Shown here in pieces: positions 26,568 to 35,991 of a DNA stretch of 64,000 bases; positions within the stretch are counted from its first letter, which is position 1, and the number at the start of each line of letters is the position of its first letter. Position numbers and translations under genes: made by a program. Under the pieces are notes generated by a model. It did not search any database. It saw only the letters and a list, made by a program, of their open reading frames with translations, and had not been told where the DNA came from. Origin of the DNA: Niastella sp. OAS944 (GTDB taxonomy: Bacteria > Bacteroidota > Bacteroidia > Chitinophagales > Chitinophagaceae). The stretch spans positions 62,001 through 126,000 of the forward strand of contig JANUBW010000008.1 in NCBI GenBank assembly GCA_024809215.1, in the 5' to 3' direction.

Positions 26568-27713
26568 TTATTTCTTCTCTGTAAGATAAGACAATAGCTT
26601 TTTCATAGCCCACTGGTTGCCATGCTCGTTCCAGTGAATATCGCCACAATCAAAGAACTGCTGTTTGTAGTTCTTCTGATCATCGGGGTTGCCGGTTGTA
26701 AGCAAATCGGTGTATATGATATTTTGCGTCTTACAGAATTTTTCAAGCTCAGTAACAAGTGAAGGGAATGTTTTGCTGTTGCCATACCGGCGCCAGTCGC
26801 TGGCAATGGGAATGGTAAAGGCAATGATCCTTTTACCGGGTGCTGCATTGCGCAATGACAATAAAGATTGCTTTAAGCGGTCGAGCTCTATGGGTGAATA
26901 ATCGAAATAACCAGAATAAGTTTTGTGGCCCTGGGCATGCTTTGCAATAACATTCACCGCACCTTTTTTCTTCATAACAAAGTACAGGATATTGAACCAG
27001 CAGGTAGTGTTTTCCAACACGTGCCGCAATTTGTATTTGAAGGTTGTTTTGTAATGCAGGTAGGCATTGTAACTAAACTCCGATTTATTTAAATGATCGG
27101 TGTAGTAATAGATGCTCATGTTAGGGTAGGCGCCTTTCCAGTAAGGTTTATAGCGAAGCGGGCTTTGTGATGAATCGAACTGAATATTGTCGTTCATAAA
27201 ATCGTTCGCCGGTAAAATGCCTAACAGTATTGTATTGTGATCGTATTTTGATGCCAGGTGTTTATACACCAGGTATTCCTGGGTGCTGCCCATATCGCTG
27301 CAGGCAAAGTTCATGAATTCATGACCGGTGGCGGCCTCCAACAGGTTCGATACGCGGTCTTTATCAGCAATGCCAAAGCCTTCCATAAACGAATCGCCCA
27401 ATACAATACAGCGGTTGGTATCGGTGCTGTGCAATGTTCTTTCAACGTCTCTGGCGCCTGTGGAATTAGGATCGCATGTAAGCGTTACACAACCATAGCG
27501 CGCTTTTACCGGATAGTTATAATGCCATACGCCCCATTGTTCATTTACATCGGCATAGGTGTAAGGGAAAACCATGGTATCGCGCGGATCGGTAAAAAAT
27601 TGCGGAAGGTTGGCGCCTATGTAGCCGGTTTTGATGAAAATAAAACAGGTTATTTCTATAAGGATGTAGGTGACTGATCCAACAAGAAAAATTCGTTTTA
27701 TTTTATTTTTCAT
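26568..27713 (-). CDS. Membrane-anchored SGNH/GDSL hydrolase
   Basis: A 381-residue protein with one N-terminal membrane helix (IFLVGSVTYILIEITCFIFI). The SGNH fold is marked by LGDSFMEGFG with the nucleophile Ser108, FACSDMGSTQEYL as block II (conserved Gly), ILPANDFMNDN (block III Asn), and GDIHWNEHGN near the end (Asp/His of block V). Such enzymes often remove or add acetyl groups on surface polysaccharides. The gene is 11 bp downstream of ispD and probably co-transcribed with it. Confidence 0.82.
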   Translation of the reverse strand: MKNKIKRIFLVGSVTYILIEITCFIFIKTGYIGANLPQFFTDPRDTMVFPYTYADVNEQWGVWHYNYPVKARYGCVTLTCDPNSTGARDVERTLHSTDTNRCIVLGDSFMEGFGIADKDRVSNLLEAATGHEFMNFACSDMGSTQEYLVYKHLASKYDHNTILLGILPANDFMNDNIQFDSSQSPLRYKPYWKGAYPNMSIYYYTDHLNKSEFSYNAYLHYKTTFKYKLRHVLENTTCWFNILYFVMKKKGAVNVIAKHAQGHKTYSGYFDYSPIELDRLKQSLLSLRNAAPGKRIIAFTIPIASDWRRYGNSKTFPSLVTELEKFCKTQNIIYTDLLTTGNPDDQKNYKQQFFDCGDIHWNEHGNQWAMKKLLSYLTEKK

Positions 27714-27724
27714 CAGGGGCGATG

Positions 27725-28399
27725 TTATGCGGTTCGTTCCTCAAGGATCTTTTGGGCCAGCAGAATATCGAGTGGCCGGGTGATTTTTATATTGGTGGCT
27801 TCGCCTTCGATCAATTGAATGGCAACACCCAGTTTCTCAACCACACTGGCTTCATCGGTAAATGAAGCATTGTAGGGTTGTTCAAAGGCTTTTTTAATGA
27901 TATCGCTGAAGAATGTTTGCGGGGTTTGAATAACACGCACTTTGGTGCGATCGAGCAGCTGACTGCCGTCAGGGGTTTCAATACGCAAAGTGTCGATGGG
28001 TTGAATGGCAGGAATGGCATTGCCTTTTTCAACCGTTTGTTCATAACAGCGGTGAATAAGGTTGGTGGTGATCAAACAACGTACGGCATCATGAACAAAC
28101 ACAACGCCGGGGTTTTCAATAAGGGCAAGGCCGTTCTTAACTGAATGAAAGCGGGTTTCGCCACCTACTGTTATCCTTATACGGGTGGGGTCGCTGGTGG
28201 TGTTTACGACATCGGCACCGATTTGCTGGTGATCTTTAGGCAGTACCAGAATGATCTGCACATCGGGCCAGGCTGTAAGAAAGGTTTCCAGTGAATGCCA
28301 TAGCACCGGTTTGCCGCATAAGGGCAAAAACTGTTTAGGCAAAGTGGTGCCCATTCGCAAACCGGACCCTCCGGCTACTATAATTGCATATTTGTCCAA
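27725..28399 (-). CDS. ispD: 2-C-methyl-D-erythritol 4-phosphate cytidylyltransferase
   Basis: A 224-residue IspD, near the usual 230. It carries the nucleotide-binding AGGSGLRMGTTLPKQFLPL signature, VFVHDAVRCLI with the catalytic Asp-Ala-Arg core, TDEASVVEKLG and a C-terminal NIKITRPLDI. It joins CTP with methylerythritol phosphate in the non-mevalonate isoprenoid pathway. No ATG is available before the glycine-rich loop; the start must be the TTG at 28399 (or an upstream ATT), directly next to a word-repeat spacer. SGNH hydrolase follows 11 bp downstream. Confidence 0.93.
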   Translation of the reverse strand: MDKYAIIVAGGSGLRMGTTLPKQFLPLCGKPVLWHSLETFLTAWPDVQIILVLPKDHQQIGADVVNTTSDPTRIRITVGGETRFHSVKNGLALIENPGVVFVHDAVRCLITTNLIHRCYEQTVEKGNAIPAIQPIDTLRIETPDGSQLLDRTKVRVIQTPQTFFSDIIKKAFEQPYNASFTDEASVVEKLGVAIQLIEGEATNIKITRPLDILLAQKILEERTA

Positions 28400-28749
28400 G
28401 TCTTTAATTCTGAATTGTTGGTTTTTTAGTTCCTGGGCCTGTCCCCGGTTATTGAGTTGTTCAGTTATTCAGTTGTTCAGTTTTCTGCTTTAGGCTTTGT
28501 TTACACTTCGCACGCCGGGTGTGTGGTCACATTTATGCTTCATTTTCCAATCTCTTGCTTTCAACTTGTTAACTGGTTAACTTGTCAACTTGTTAACTTC
28601 TAAACTTTAACATATCCGAAAAAGGTGTTTTAACCCATTTTTACTCTGTAAACAGGTGACACAACGGCGGTTCTTGACATATTCCGGTTTTGAGCTGTTC
28701 AACACATTTTTATGAGCTGTGAATAATACCGGGTGGGTAAAATTTTCAA
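28400..28749. other. Intergenic region before ispD
   Basis: Filled up to about 28607 by word-repeat spacer 5; the rest (28608-28749) holds no recognisable feature, and no terminator is obvious. Confidence 0.4.
28420..28607. repeat. Word-repeat spacer 5 (GTTGTTCAGTTATTC and CTTGTTAAC words)
   Basis: Block one repeats TTGTTCAG and TTATTCAG; block two repeats TTGTTAACT, TGGTTAACT and TTGTCAACT. The second block has the same class of words as 50428 and 57185. Confidence 0.75.
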
Positions 28750-29124
28750 CTAAAATGAATCGCCCAGTTCGCGTTCTATTTCTTCCATATGTACTATATC
28801 CCATGCTTCGCTTTCTGTTGGCGCTACGTTCAATAATTCAAGCAGATCGGCGGCGTCAAGCTCTTTTTCCACCTGCTTTTGAAGGCCACAGATCACAAAT
28901 GAAGCGCTTTGTTCGTAAAAGCTTTGTTGCAATTTCACAAGGTGCTCACCGGCAGCGTTATCAATGTTTTGAATGTCTTGTAAAATAAGCACCACGTTTT
29001 TAACTTCCTGTTGCAACAGGGGCATTAAACAAGCATCTAGTTCTCCTGTCATATTAGCAGATAAAGACACTTCTTTGATCTGAATGGCATGGAATTTCTC
29101 ACTGGTATCAATTTTGAACTGCAT
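28750..29124 (-). CDS. STAS-domain protein lacking the usual phospho-acceptor
   Basis: A 124-residue protein with one STAS domain (residues about 5-110): FKIDTSEKFHAIQI strand, GELDACLMPLL helix, VVLILQDIQNIDNAAGEHLVKL, then SFVICGLQKQVEKELDAADLLELLN. In anti-anti-sigma factors the loop reads IDSSG, with a Ser or Thr phosphorylated by a kinase; here it reads IDNAAG (residues 54-59), so phospho-switching is unlikely. An acidic tail (VHMEEIERELGDSF) ends it. It diverges from clpC. Confidence 0.78.
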   Translation of the reverse strand: MQFKIDTSEKFHAIQIKEVSLSANMTGELDACLMPLLQQEVKNVVLILQDIQNIDNAAGEHLVKLQQSFYEQSASFVICGLQKQVEKELDAADLLELLNVAPTESEAWDIVHMEEIERELGDSF

Positions 29125-29235
29125 AAGGTCTTAAAATTAAATTGATGCAAAACACAAAAACCATTAATAAAAGGGTACAACAGAATGTCAAAAATATTCG
29201 TTATTATTGTATAACACACAACAAATTATAATTAA

Positions 29236-31764
29236 ATGGACAACAATTTTTCAGCCCAGGTAAAGGAGATCATTTCTTTTAGCAGAGAGGAGGCTTTACG
29301 GTTGGGAAACGATTTTATCGGAACTGAACATTTGTTGCTGGGGTTGATCCGTGAAGGAGAGAACACTGCTGTCCGTATATTGAAAAGCTTTAATGTGGAT
29401 CTGTACGAATTGCGGAAAGAGGTAGAACTGGCAGTAAAAGACAAAACCGGTAAAAACATTGCTAACATAAACAGTTTACCACTCACCAAGCAGGCTGAAA
29501 AGGTGATACGTGTAACTGTGTTGGAAGCAAAAGCCCTGAAGAGCCCTACAGTTGAAACGGAACACTTAATGCTCTCCATTCTCAAGAATAAGGAAAACAT
29601 AGCAACTCAAATCTTAAATCAGTTCGACGTGGATTACGATTTATTCAGAAACGAATTAGGCGTTGTTAAAAGCAACGACGTACGCAGCGAATATGCCGAT
29701 GAGAACGAAGACGATTTTGATGATGAAAAAAAGTATTCGCAGCAGAAATCACGCTCTGCCGGTAATACAAAAAGTAAAACACCGGTATTGGATAATTTTG
29801 GCCGCGACATTACACGCTTAGCCGAGAGTGGTGCCCTTGACCCTATCGTTGGACGTGAGGAAGAAATTGAACGCGTGTCGCAGATCCTGAGCCGTCGTAA
29901 AAAGAACAACCCAATACTCATTGGCGAGCCCGGTGTAGGTAAAACCGCTATCGTTGAAGGTTTGGCCCTGCGCATCGTACAACGTAAAGTATCAAGAGTT
30001 TTATTTGATAAACGTGTGATCTCATTAGACCTTGCCGCTCTGGTGGCCGGTACAAAATACCGCGGTCAGTTTGAAGAGCGCATGAAAGCCATCATGAATG
30101 AACTGGAAAAAAACAGAGATGTGATCCTGTTCATCGATGAAATACATACCATCGTAGGCGCTGGTGGTGCAAGCGGTTCTCTTGATGCATCAAACATCTT
30201 TAAACCAGCCCTGGCACGTGGCGAACTCCAATGCATTGGCGCTTCTACCCTCGACGAGTACAGAATGTACATTGAAAAAGATGGCGCACTCGATCGTCGT
30301 TTCCAAAAAGTAATGGTAGAACCACCAAGTGTTGATGAAACTGTTCAGATCCTGAACAACATTAAATCAAAATACGAGGACTATCACAACGTTACTTACA
30401 GTGACGATGCCATTGATGCCTGCGTTAAATTAAGCGACCGTTACATTACCGACCGTTTATTGCCCGACAAAGCAATTGACGTTATGGATGAAGTAGGCGC
30501 CCGTGTTCACTTAAAGAACATCAACGTGCCTAAAGAGATCCTCGACCTCGAAAAGAAGATCGAAGATGTAAAGGTTGAAAAGAATAAAGTAGTAAAGAGC
30601 CAGAAGTTTGAAGAAGCCGCTTCTTTACGCGATACCGAAAAACGTTTGCAGGAAGAACTGGAAAAAGCGAAAGCAAGCTGGGAAGAAGAAAGCAAACACA
30701 AACGCTACCCCATAGATGATGAAGCCATTGCCGAAGTAGTGAGCATGATGACCGGTATACCGGTGAAGAGAATGGTGCAGGCAGAAAGCGAAAAACTGCG
30801 CCGCATGGCCGAAGATATGCGCGGTATGGTGATTGGTCAGGATGATGCCATTGAAAAAGTGGTAAAAGCTATACAACGTAACAGGGTAGGGTTGAAAGAT
30901 CCTAAAAAGCCTATCGGTACCTTTATCTTCCTCGGACCTACCGGTGTTGGTAAAACCGAGCTGGCACGTTCACTGGCCCGCTACATGTTCGACTCTGAAG
31001 ATGCGCTTATTCGCATTGACATGAGTGAATACATGGAAAAATTCACGGTGAGCCGTTTAATAGGCGCGCCTCCGGGATATGTGGGTTATGAAGAAGGTGG
31101 TCAGTTAACCGAGAAAGTACGCCGTAAACCATATTCGGTGATATTGCTCGATGAAATTGAGAAAGCACACCCGGATATTTACAACATCCTGTTACAGGTG
31201 CTCGATGATGGACAGCTGACAGATGGTTTAGGTAGAAGAGTTGACTTTAAGAACACTACCATCATCATGACCTCAAACATAGGTGTACGTCAATTGAAAG
31301 ATTTTGGCGATGGTGTAGGTTTTGCTACCGCAGCACGTACGCAAAATGCTAATGAAAATAACAAAGCCGTTATTGAAAAAGCGTTGAAACGTACCTTCTC
31401 GCCAGAGTTCCTCAACCGTATTGATGATGTGATCATCTTCAACTCGCTGAACAAAGAGAACATCTTCTCAATCATCGACATCCTGATGAAAGGTGTAATG
31501 AAACGTTTGGCCAACCTGGGCTTCACCCTTGAGTTGACAACCGAAGCAAAACACTTCATCGCCGAAAAAGGATATGATGTACAGTTTGGCGCCCGTCCGT
31601 TGCACAGGGCTATTCAGAAATACCTGGAAGATCCTCTTGCAGAAGAGATTCTGAGCCTCCACATCAAGCAAGGCGACACCTTGTTGGCCGACCTTGATAA
31701 AGAGAACAGCAAGATCAAGTTCACGCTGAAAACGGAGAAAGAGAAATCGGAAGCAAACAATTAA
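29236..31764 (+). CDS. clpC: ATP-dependent Clp protease ATP-binding subunit ClpC
   Basis: An 842-residue AAA+ unfoldase. Clp-N repeats at residues 1-145 ([19 protein letters not shown] and a second copy with [13 protein letters not shown]). First ATPase domain with Walker A at 230-238 (GEPGVGKTA) and IDEIHT. A UVR-like mid-section ([18 protein letters not shown]) marks ClpC rather than ClpB. Second ATPase domain with Walker A near 567 (GPTGVGKTE) and a VGF loop for docking with ClpP. It delivers unfolded substrates to ClpP in the cytoplasm. The gene has its own 3' terminator at 31785. Confidence 0.96.
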   Translation: MDNNFSAQVKEIISFSREEALRLGNDFIGTEHLLLGLIREGENTAVRILKSFNVDLYELRKEVELAVKDKTGKNIANINSLPLTKQAEKVIRVTVLEAKALKSPTVETEHLMLSILKNKENIATQILNQFDVDYDLFRNELGVVKSNDVRSEYADENEDDFDDEKKYSQQKSRSAGNTKSKTPVLDNFGRDITRLAESGALDPIVGREEEIERVSQILSRRKKNNPILIGEPGVGKTAIVEGLALRIVQRKVSRVLFDKRVISLDLAALVAGTKYRGQFEERMKAIMNELEKNRDVILFIDEIHTIVGAGGASGSLDASNIFKPALARGELQCIGASTLDEYRMYIEKDGALDRRFQKVMVEPPSVDETVQILNNIKSKYEDYHNVTYSDDAIDACVKLSDRYITDRLLPDKAIDVMDEVGARVHLKNINVPKEILDLEKKIEDVKVEKNKVVKSQKFEEAASLRDTEKRLQEELEKAKASWEEESKHKRYPIDDEAIAEVVSMMTGIPVKRMVQAESEKLRRMAEDMRGMVIGQDDAIEKVVKAIQRNRVGLKDPKKPIGTFIFLGPTGVGKTELARSLARYMFDSEDALIRIDMSEYMEKFTVSRLIGAPPGYVGYEEGGQLTEKVRRKPYSVILLDEIEKAHPDIYNILLQVLDDGQLTDGLGRRVDFKNTTIIMTSNIGVRQLKDFGDGVGFATAARTQNANENNKAVIEKALKRTFSPEFLNRIDDVIIFNSLNKENIFSIIDILMKGVMKRLANLGFTLELTTEAKHFIAEKGYDVQFGARPLHRAIQKYLEDPLAEEILSLHIKQGDTLLADLDKENSKIKFTLKTEKEKSEANN

Positions 31765-31784
31765 GCATAAGATTAAGTATATCA

Positions 31785-31816
31785 ATCCCTCCCGATACAT
31801 CGGGAGGGATTTTTTT
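31785..31816 (+). terminator. Rho-independent terminator after clpC
   Basis: Perfect 12-bp stem (ATCCCTCCCGAT, two-base gap AC, ATCGGGAGGGAT) followed by six T, 21 bp after the stop codon. Confidence 0.95.
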
Positions 31817-31951
31817 ATGTCATTTTATGTGTTGTGGACAACTAAATAGGCAACATTTCGTTAATATTACCGTGTCCCTCGGTTTACAATACCCCCGGGT
31901 ATAACGTGGCATTATCGCTATGCCGGCATATTATTCAGGGCATCCTCTAAG

Positions 31952-32045
31952 GTGATGGACTGCACCAGGTGACACAGCGTAGTGTGCCGATTTAGTCCCA
32001 CTACAAATTAGATGTCGTCCCAAGACCGGGGCGACATTTATTTTT
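31952..32045 (+). ncRNA. Candidate small structured RNA with terminator
   Basis: Between clpC and cmk, a region closes on itself: GTG-AT-GGACT (31952-31961) pairs with AGTCC-CAC (31994-32001), with an inner hairpin GACAC/GTGT. A terminator-like stem follows at 32012-32037 (ATGTCGTCCC / GGGGCGACAT, loop AAGACC) with a T-rich tail. No gene precedes this terminator except clpC, which already has its own. No promoter was found, so this stays tentative. Confidence 0.3.
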
Positions 32046-32047
32046 AA

Positions 32048-32160
32048 GGCACAAGGTTCAAGGCTCAAGAATCAAGGAACAGGGCCTGAAATTCAGGATT
32101 TCCGACTATGTTCAGACTGCTGGAAAATTAAAGACTTGCGCCTTGTTCCTTGTTTCTTGT
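32048..32160. repeat. Word-repeat spacer 6 (CAAGG words as inverted arms)
   Basis: Left arm: CACAAGGTTCAAGGCTCAAG, then AATCAAGGAACAGG. Right arm from 32138: GCGCCTTGTTCC and TTGTTTCTTGTTCC. The arms are complementary, and the right arm carries the -33 box of the cmk promoter. Confidence 0.75.
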
Positions 32161-32173
32161 TCCTTTACATTTG
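32143..32173 (+). promoter_or_regulatory. cmk: Promoter TTG-N20-TACATTTG for cmk
   Basis: -33 TTG at 32143-32145 within the right arm of the spacer, -7 TACATTTG at 32166-32173. The transcript should begin about 32179-32181, i.e. at or next to the ATG at 32180. Confidence 0.5.
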
Positions 32174-32179
32174 TACCCA

Positions 32180-32878
32180 ATGTCTATGCAACATAAGATC
32201 ATAATAACCATCGACGGATGGTCGTCTTGCGGAAAAAGTACACTGGCCAAACAACTGGCGCGTGAGTTAGGATACATATATATAGATAGTGGCGCTATGT
32301 ACCGCGCTATTACGTTGTATTTTCTGCGTAACCACGTTGATTGGACGCATCCCGAGATAGTACATGAGGCTATGCAACATATAAAGCTCTCGTTTATGTC
32401 GAACCACAAGAGCGGCCAAAGCGAGATGCACCTAAATGGTGAGAATGTGGAGTACGTTATTCGCGACCTGGTGGTGGCAGAAAAGGTGAGTGAGGTTGCA
32501 GCCATTAGGGAAGTACGGGAGTTTGCTGTAAAGCAGCAGCAGGAAATGGGCCGTAGCAAGGGTATAGTAATGGATGGCCGCGATATAGGCACGGTTGTAT
32601 TTCCCAATGCTGAATTAAAGATCTTTATGACGGCCGATAATGATATAAGGGTTAAACGCCGCTTTCAGGAGTTATACGAAAAGAACCCCAACGTAACTAT
32701 GGAAGAGGTTAGGGCCAATCTTGAAATGCGTGATTATATTGATTCTCACCGCGAAGTAAGCCCGCTGCGTAAGGCCGACGATGCCCTTGAGCTCGATAAT
32801 ACAAACATTACCATGAAAGAACAGCTGGAAATTGCCAAGAAATGGGTGCTGGAGCGGGTGCCTGCATCTCATTCGTAA
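32180..32878 (+). CDS. cmk: Cytidylate kinase
   Basis: A 232-residue (d)CMP kinase. It has the P-loop GWSSCGKST, the conserved SGAMYRAITLY after it, VMDGRDIGTVVFPNAE, and a lid region with DNDIRVKRRFQELYE. It turns CMP and dCMP into diphosphates. The start at 32180 (MSMQHK) matches family length; an upstream in-frame start at 32150 would lie before the promoter. A second ATG at 32186 is possible. The mRNA may have almost no leader. A strong terminator follows. Confidence 0.93.
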   Translation: MSMQHKIIITIDGWSSCGKSTLAKQLARELGYIYIDSGAMYRAITLYFLRNHVDWTHPEIVHEAMQHIKLSFMSNHKSGQSEMHLNGENVEYVIRDLVVAEKVSEVAAIREVREFAVKQQQEMGRSKGIVMDGRDIGTVVFPNAELKIFMTADNDIRVKRRFQELYEKNPNVTMEEVRANLEMRDYIDSHREVSPLRKADDALELDNTNITMKEQLEIAKKWVLERVPASHS

Positions 32879-32905
32879 TAATGTATACGCTATTTATAGT
32901 TAAAG

Positions 32906-32940
32906 CTTTTTCTGCCAGTTGCGGGAAAAGTTTTTTCTTT
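32906..32940 (+). terminator. Rho-independent terminator after cmk
   Basis: 10-bp stem with two G-U pairs (CTTTTTCTGC, loop CAGTT, GCGGGAAAAG) followed by TTTTTTCTTTT. Confidence 0.85.
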
Positions 32941-33392
32941 TATAAGGGGTTATAAATATTGTTGTTATGTTTAATGCAGACTTGTTTCAAGTCAATTATA
33001 TATCTGTTCTCTTGCGAATATGAAATTCACATTCTATATTTGACTCATCTATCTCCAATACCCCTGATCATCACATCACGTCTCCTTAAAAACATCGGTA
33101 TCAACAATTCTATTCCTGAGAAATTCCAGTAGACAGAATACGCTTAATTGCTGTATATAACCTCTAAATAACCGAAAAGAAAGTATGCATTGCATTGCTT
33201 CGCTATGCATATACTCCCCGGCTATTACAGGTATAACAGTTCCATTTTCACCAATAACCGATAACATACAACTTATTGCTCCGGCAAAACCGGCGTGCAG
33301 GATACTTATGTTCATACCCCTTGAAACAGTAGACCCAATATACCGCTGTGAAACACCCCTAATATTTTCCCTAACCACAAAATGCATTCATT
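32941..33392. other. Intergenic region upstream of the T9SS protein
   Basis: No gene is seen. An inverted repeat GACTTG-TTT-CAAGTC (32979-32993) could be an operator. Sequence is AT-rich near 32990-33060. Confidence 0.4.
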
Positions 33393-34865
33393 ATGAAGCG
33401 GTATTTACTTTTTATTTTATTTGCGACAATTACGACTATTACGCAAGCTCAGCTGGAAGAGGATTTTAGCCCTAACCCTACTGGTTGGATCTTAGATCAA
33501 GGATCCAAGTTTTATGTTTTAAATGGAAATGATGTTGTGCAAACTTCCGGGGCGGGTGATAATGTACCTGCGGTAATAGGTACGCCTGCGGTAAATAAAA
33601 CATCTAATACAGTAAAGGTGTGTCTTGATATTACGGCTTGGGAAACCTCTATGAAAAATCAGATCCCTTTTCCCTGTATCACTTATGCAGATGTATTGTT
33701 TGTAAAATCTTCTGTAACTGATAAAAAGGATTTAGAAACAGCCTCCAATATTTATGCACACGTTGATAATTACCAGTTGGCGCAGGCAGGAGGAACGAAT
33801 TGTTTTAGTTTTACTTTTCCTGCTGGTGTAAACGAAAGTAGCTTCAAAGTCTTTCTTTCGTTTCATGGAGCTTGTGGTAGTGGTGGATATAAATATGTGA
33901 TCGATAATGTTTCTATCAGTGGCGTAGCGCTTATATGCGGTGGTACCAACTGTGCGCCTGTTGCATTGAACGATTGGTTTATTCGTGGCAACGGTACTGA
34001 AACAGGTTTTAGCGGCGCCTTGTATGGTTCTAATTTAGATTACCCTACCGGCAACACTGTAGATGCCGGCGGAACCGATAATGACGAGAACGATACGTAT
34101 GCCCATTTGCGATGGAATGTACCTACACAACCAGTAAACGGAACGGTAGTTGTGAACAGCGATGGAACCTTTACTGTTACCCGTAATTCAACTACTATTA
34201 CACAGTTGACATTTACTTACCAGTTAACTGATGACGGTCCGGATAACGACTTTGCCACAACAGCCGATAATATGACCGACGATGCAACGGTTACCATTAA
34301 CTGGCCGCCGGCAGGTTCGCTGCCTGTATCGTTCACCAGCTTTACCGGTAACCGTAATGGGCAGAATGTTACATTACAATGGGCTACCAGTATGGAAAGC
34401 AACAATACCGGTTTTGAAATTCAACGCAGCACAGGCAATGGCGCATATGAAAAGGTTGGATTTGTAACAACAAAGGCTGCTAACGGAAACAGCAACCTGC
34501 CATTAACATATCAGTTTACAGAAGTTAATATGGCCAAAGCCAATACCTGGTACCGTGTAGTGCAGATAGATAAAGATGGTACCCGCAAAATGACACCATT
34601 ACGCGGTGTGCGCGGTATGGAAGAATTATCGAAGATAACGGTATATCCTAACCCGGGAACTGCAAGTAACATGAATATATTGTTCGGAAGCAGTGCATTA
34701 CGCGATATCAGGATCATTGACCTGAATGGAAAGGTGATAAAGCAATGGAACAATTATCATGAAGATAATATGTCAATAACCGGACTGCATACCGGAATTT
34801 ACATGATGGTAGTAACAGAAAAAGGCAGCAATGAAAAGCTGACCCAAAAGATCATGATCAAATAG
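33393..34865 (+). CDS. Secreted protein with T9SS type A sorting domain
   Basis: A 490-residue secreted protein. Signal peptide residues 1-20 (YLLFILFATITTITQAQ). The first half is a beta-sandwich of carbohydrate-binding or MAM-like type (TVKVCLDITAWETSM). Residues about 190-310 form an Ig-like or cadherin-like module (VNGTVVVNSDGTFTVTR) and about 315-410 a fibronectin-like module (NTGFEIQRSTGNG). The last 80 residues are the type IX sorting domain, starting ITVYPNPG and ending GIYMMVVTEKG...KIMIK. It should be exported by T9SS and fixed on or released from the outer surface. A strong terminator follows. Confidence 0.9.
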   Translation: MKRYLLFILFATITTITQAQLEEDFSPNPTGWILDQGSKFYVLNGNDVVQTSGAGDNVPAVIGTPAVNKTSNTVKVCLDITAWETSMKNQIPFPCITYADVLFVKSSVTDKKDLETASNIYAHVDNYQLAQAGGTNCFSFTFPAGVNESSFKVFLSFHGACGSGGYKYVIDNVSISGVALICGGTNCAPVALNDWFIRGNGTETGFSGALYGSNLDYPTGNTVDAGGTDNDENDTYAHLRWNVPTQPVNGTVVVNSDGTFTVTRNSTTITQLTFTYQLTDDGPDNDFATTADNMTDDATVTINWPPAGSLPVSFTSFTGNRNGQNVTLQWATSMESNNTGFEIQRSTGNGAYEKVGFVTTKAANGNSNLPLTYQFTEVNMAKANTWYRVVQIDKDGTRKMTPLRGVRGMEELSKITVYPNPGTASNMNILFGSSALRDIRIIDLNGKVIKQWNNYHEDNMSITGLHTGIYMMVVTEKGSNEKLTQKIMIK

Positions 34866-34886
34866 GTATCAGAATATGGAAGGCAA

Positions 34887-34925
34887 AGCGCTCCCCGACA
34901 ATGCTGTCGGGGACGCTTTTTTTTT
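34887..34925. terminator. Terminator between T9SS gene and convergent microprotein gene
   Basis: Stem AGCG-c-TCCCCGACA, loop ATGC, TGTCGGGGA-CGCT, followed by nine T. It overlaps the last bases of the leftward gene at 34924. Confidence 0.93.
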
Positions 34926-35115
34926 AGCGGCATACGCCGCAAGAGCCACCATTTTTAGCGCAATGGCCGCATCTGCTGCAGTTTTTACATGCCGAGCAGT
35001 ACTTAGACCCTTTGCAGGTTTCATGATGTTTTTTCAGGTTATAAGAATAGCCAGAGAAAGCGGTAGCAAAGGCGGCGATGGCCACCATAGCGGATACAGC
35101 AAGCATTCGTTTCAT
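34924..35115 (-). CDS. Secreted cysteine-rich microprotein
   Basis: A 63-residue protein with a clear signal peptide (MLAVSAMVAIAAFATAFSGYSY from residue 4). The mature part has eight Cys in about 30 residues with CxxC spacings (YCSACKNCSRCGHCAKN), then GGSCGVCR at the C-terminus. Such a pattern suggests metal binding or disulfides in the periplasm. It is too small for a named family I can cite. Its stop is next to the T9SS-gene terminator and it converges on that gene. Composition and signal peptide make it a likely real gene. Confidence 0.7.
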   Translation of the reverse strand: MKRMLAVSAMVAIAAFATAFSGYSYNLKKHHETCKGSKYCSACKNCSRCGHCAKNGGSCGVCR

Positions 35116-35392
35116 AATGAGGGTTTGAATTAAGGGGTAATGGTAGGAATTATTTGGGTTAAAATAAATTGACGAAGGACAAGTTCGGATGAGTTGAGAA
35201 GGATGGGCATGTGGGACAAGGGGTTATGAATGGGAGGGTGGGAGAGAAGTTGATGGAGGTCAATGGGGAGGGTTAATACTTAGTTTTATTTTTGAGCTTC
35301 AATAAGCATCTAAAAGTATAAATCATAAATTAACTTAGCTCGCAAGCTTTCTAATGAGGTTCCCGGCATTCATTAACTACAAACCCCTCATT

Positions 35393-35941
35393 ATGAAATT
35401 GATCATTTTCGCAAGCATTCTATTATTGTTTTCATGTAAAAAGAACGACGCAACTGTTAAAGAGGAACAAGTATTGCTCGTTGTTGTAAAGGATTACCGG
35501 CCAACCTCAAATGGGAATCTTTATTGGGGTATAAATATAACTTTCTCCTCCGCGGTTACACTCAATGGCTCCGTGAATGTTGAATATGATATATACAGTC
35601 AGAGCTTGCTTTATAAGCATTATTCATACAAGGTTCAGTTTTTTCTGAACAACCAAAGTAGTTATATCTATAACACTTTTGAAAGCGCACAGCTTACTGG
35701 AGCGGAGATTAAAAACATTAAAGTAAGTGGACTAACTACGGATGGGAATTATAATATTTCAATCATGGAGCCTACTGGCACTGTATCAGGTGGTTCCAGT
35801 TCGTCTGGTGGTTCTGGTTCGTCAGGTGGTTGCGGCACTCACAATGGGAAGCAGCTATACAAAGGCTCAGACGGTGGCTGTTATTACATTAATTCTAATG
35901 GAAATAAGACTTATGTAGACCGAAATGAGTGCCATTGCTAG
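35393..35941 (+). CDS. Lipoprotein with C-terminal PBCV-type basic adaptor-like motif
   Basis: A 182-residue lipoprotein. The ATG at 35393 gives signal LIIFASILLLFSC with lipid Cys15; the longer start at 35354 is rejected. The middle is a beta-rich domain (NLYWGINITFSSAVTLNGSV). A Ser/Gly linker (about 135-150) leads to a Cys-containing tail: QLYKGSDGGCYYINSNGNKT, then YVDRNECHC. That tail is like the PBCV-specific basic adaptor motif (GPRGGRYYI-x-GKKxYV) but has a SDGG in place of PRGG. Role unknown; in Bacteroidota such tails occur on surface proteins and toxins. Confidence 0.72.
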   Translation: MKLIIFASILLLFSCKKNDATVKEEQVLLVVVKDYRPTSNGNLYWGINITFSSAVTLNGSVNVEYDIYSQSLLYKHYSYKVQFFLNNQSSYIYNTFESAQLTGAEIKNIKVSGLTTDGNYNISIMEPTGTVSGGSSSSGGSGSSGGCGTHNGKQLYKGSDGGCYYINSNGNKTYVDRNECHC

Positions 35942-35991
35942 CTTCATTGTTTTAAATTATTTAGAAGCGGCGCAAGTCGCTTTCTTTTTTT

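Noticed and set aside
33185..33469. 94-codon rightward frame before the T9SS gene
   Set aside because: It overlaps the signal peptide of the T9SS protein in another frame and lacks protein-like composition.
34876..35133. 85-codon rightward frame opposite the Cys-rich microprotein
   Set aside because: It begins within the terminator and mirrors the microprotein gene on the other strand, which has a proper signal peptide.
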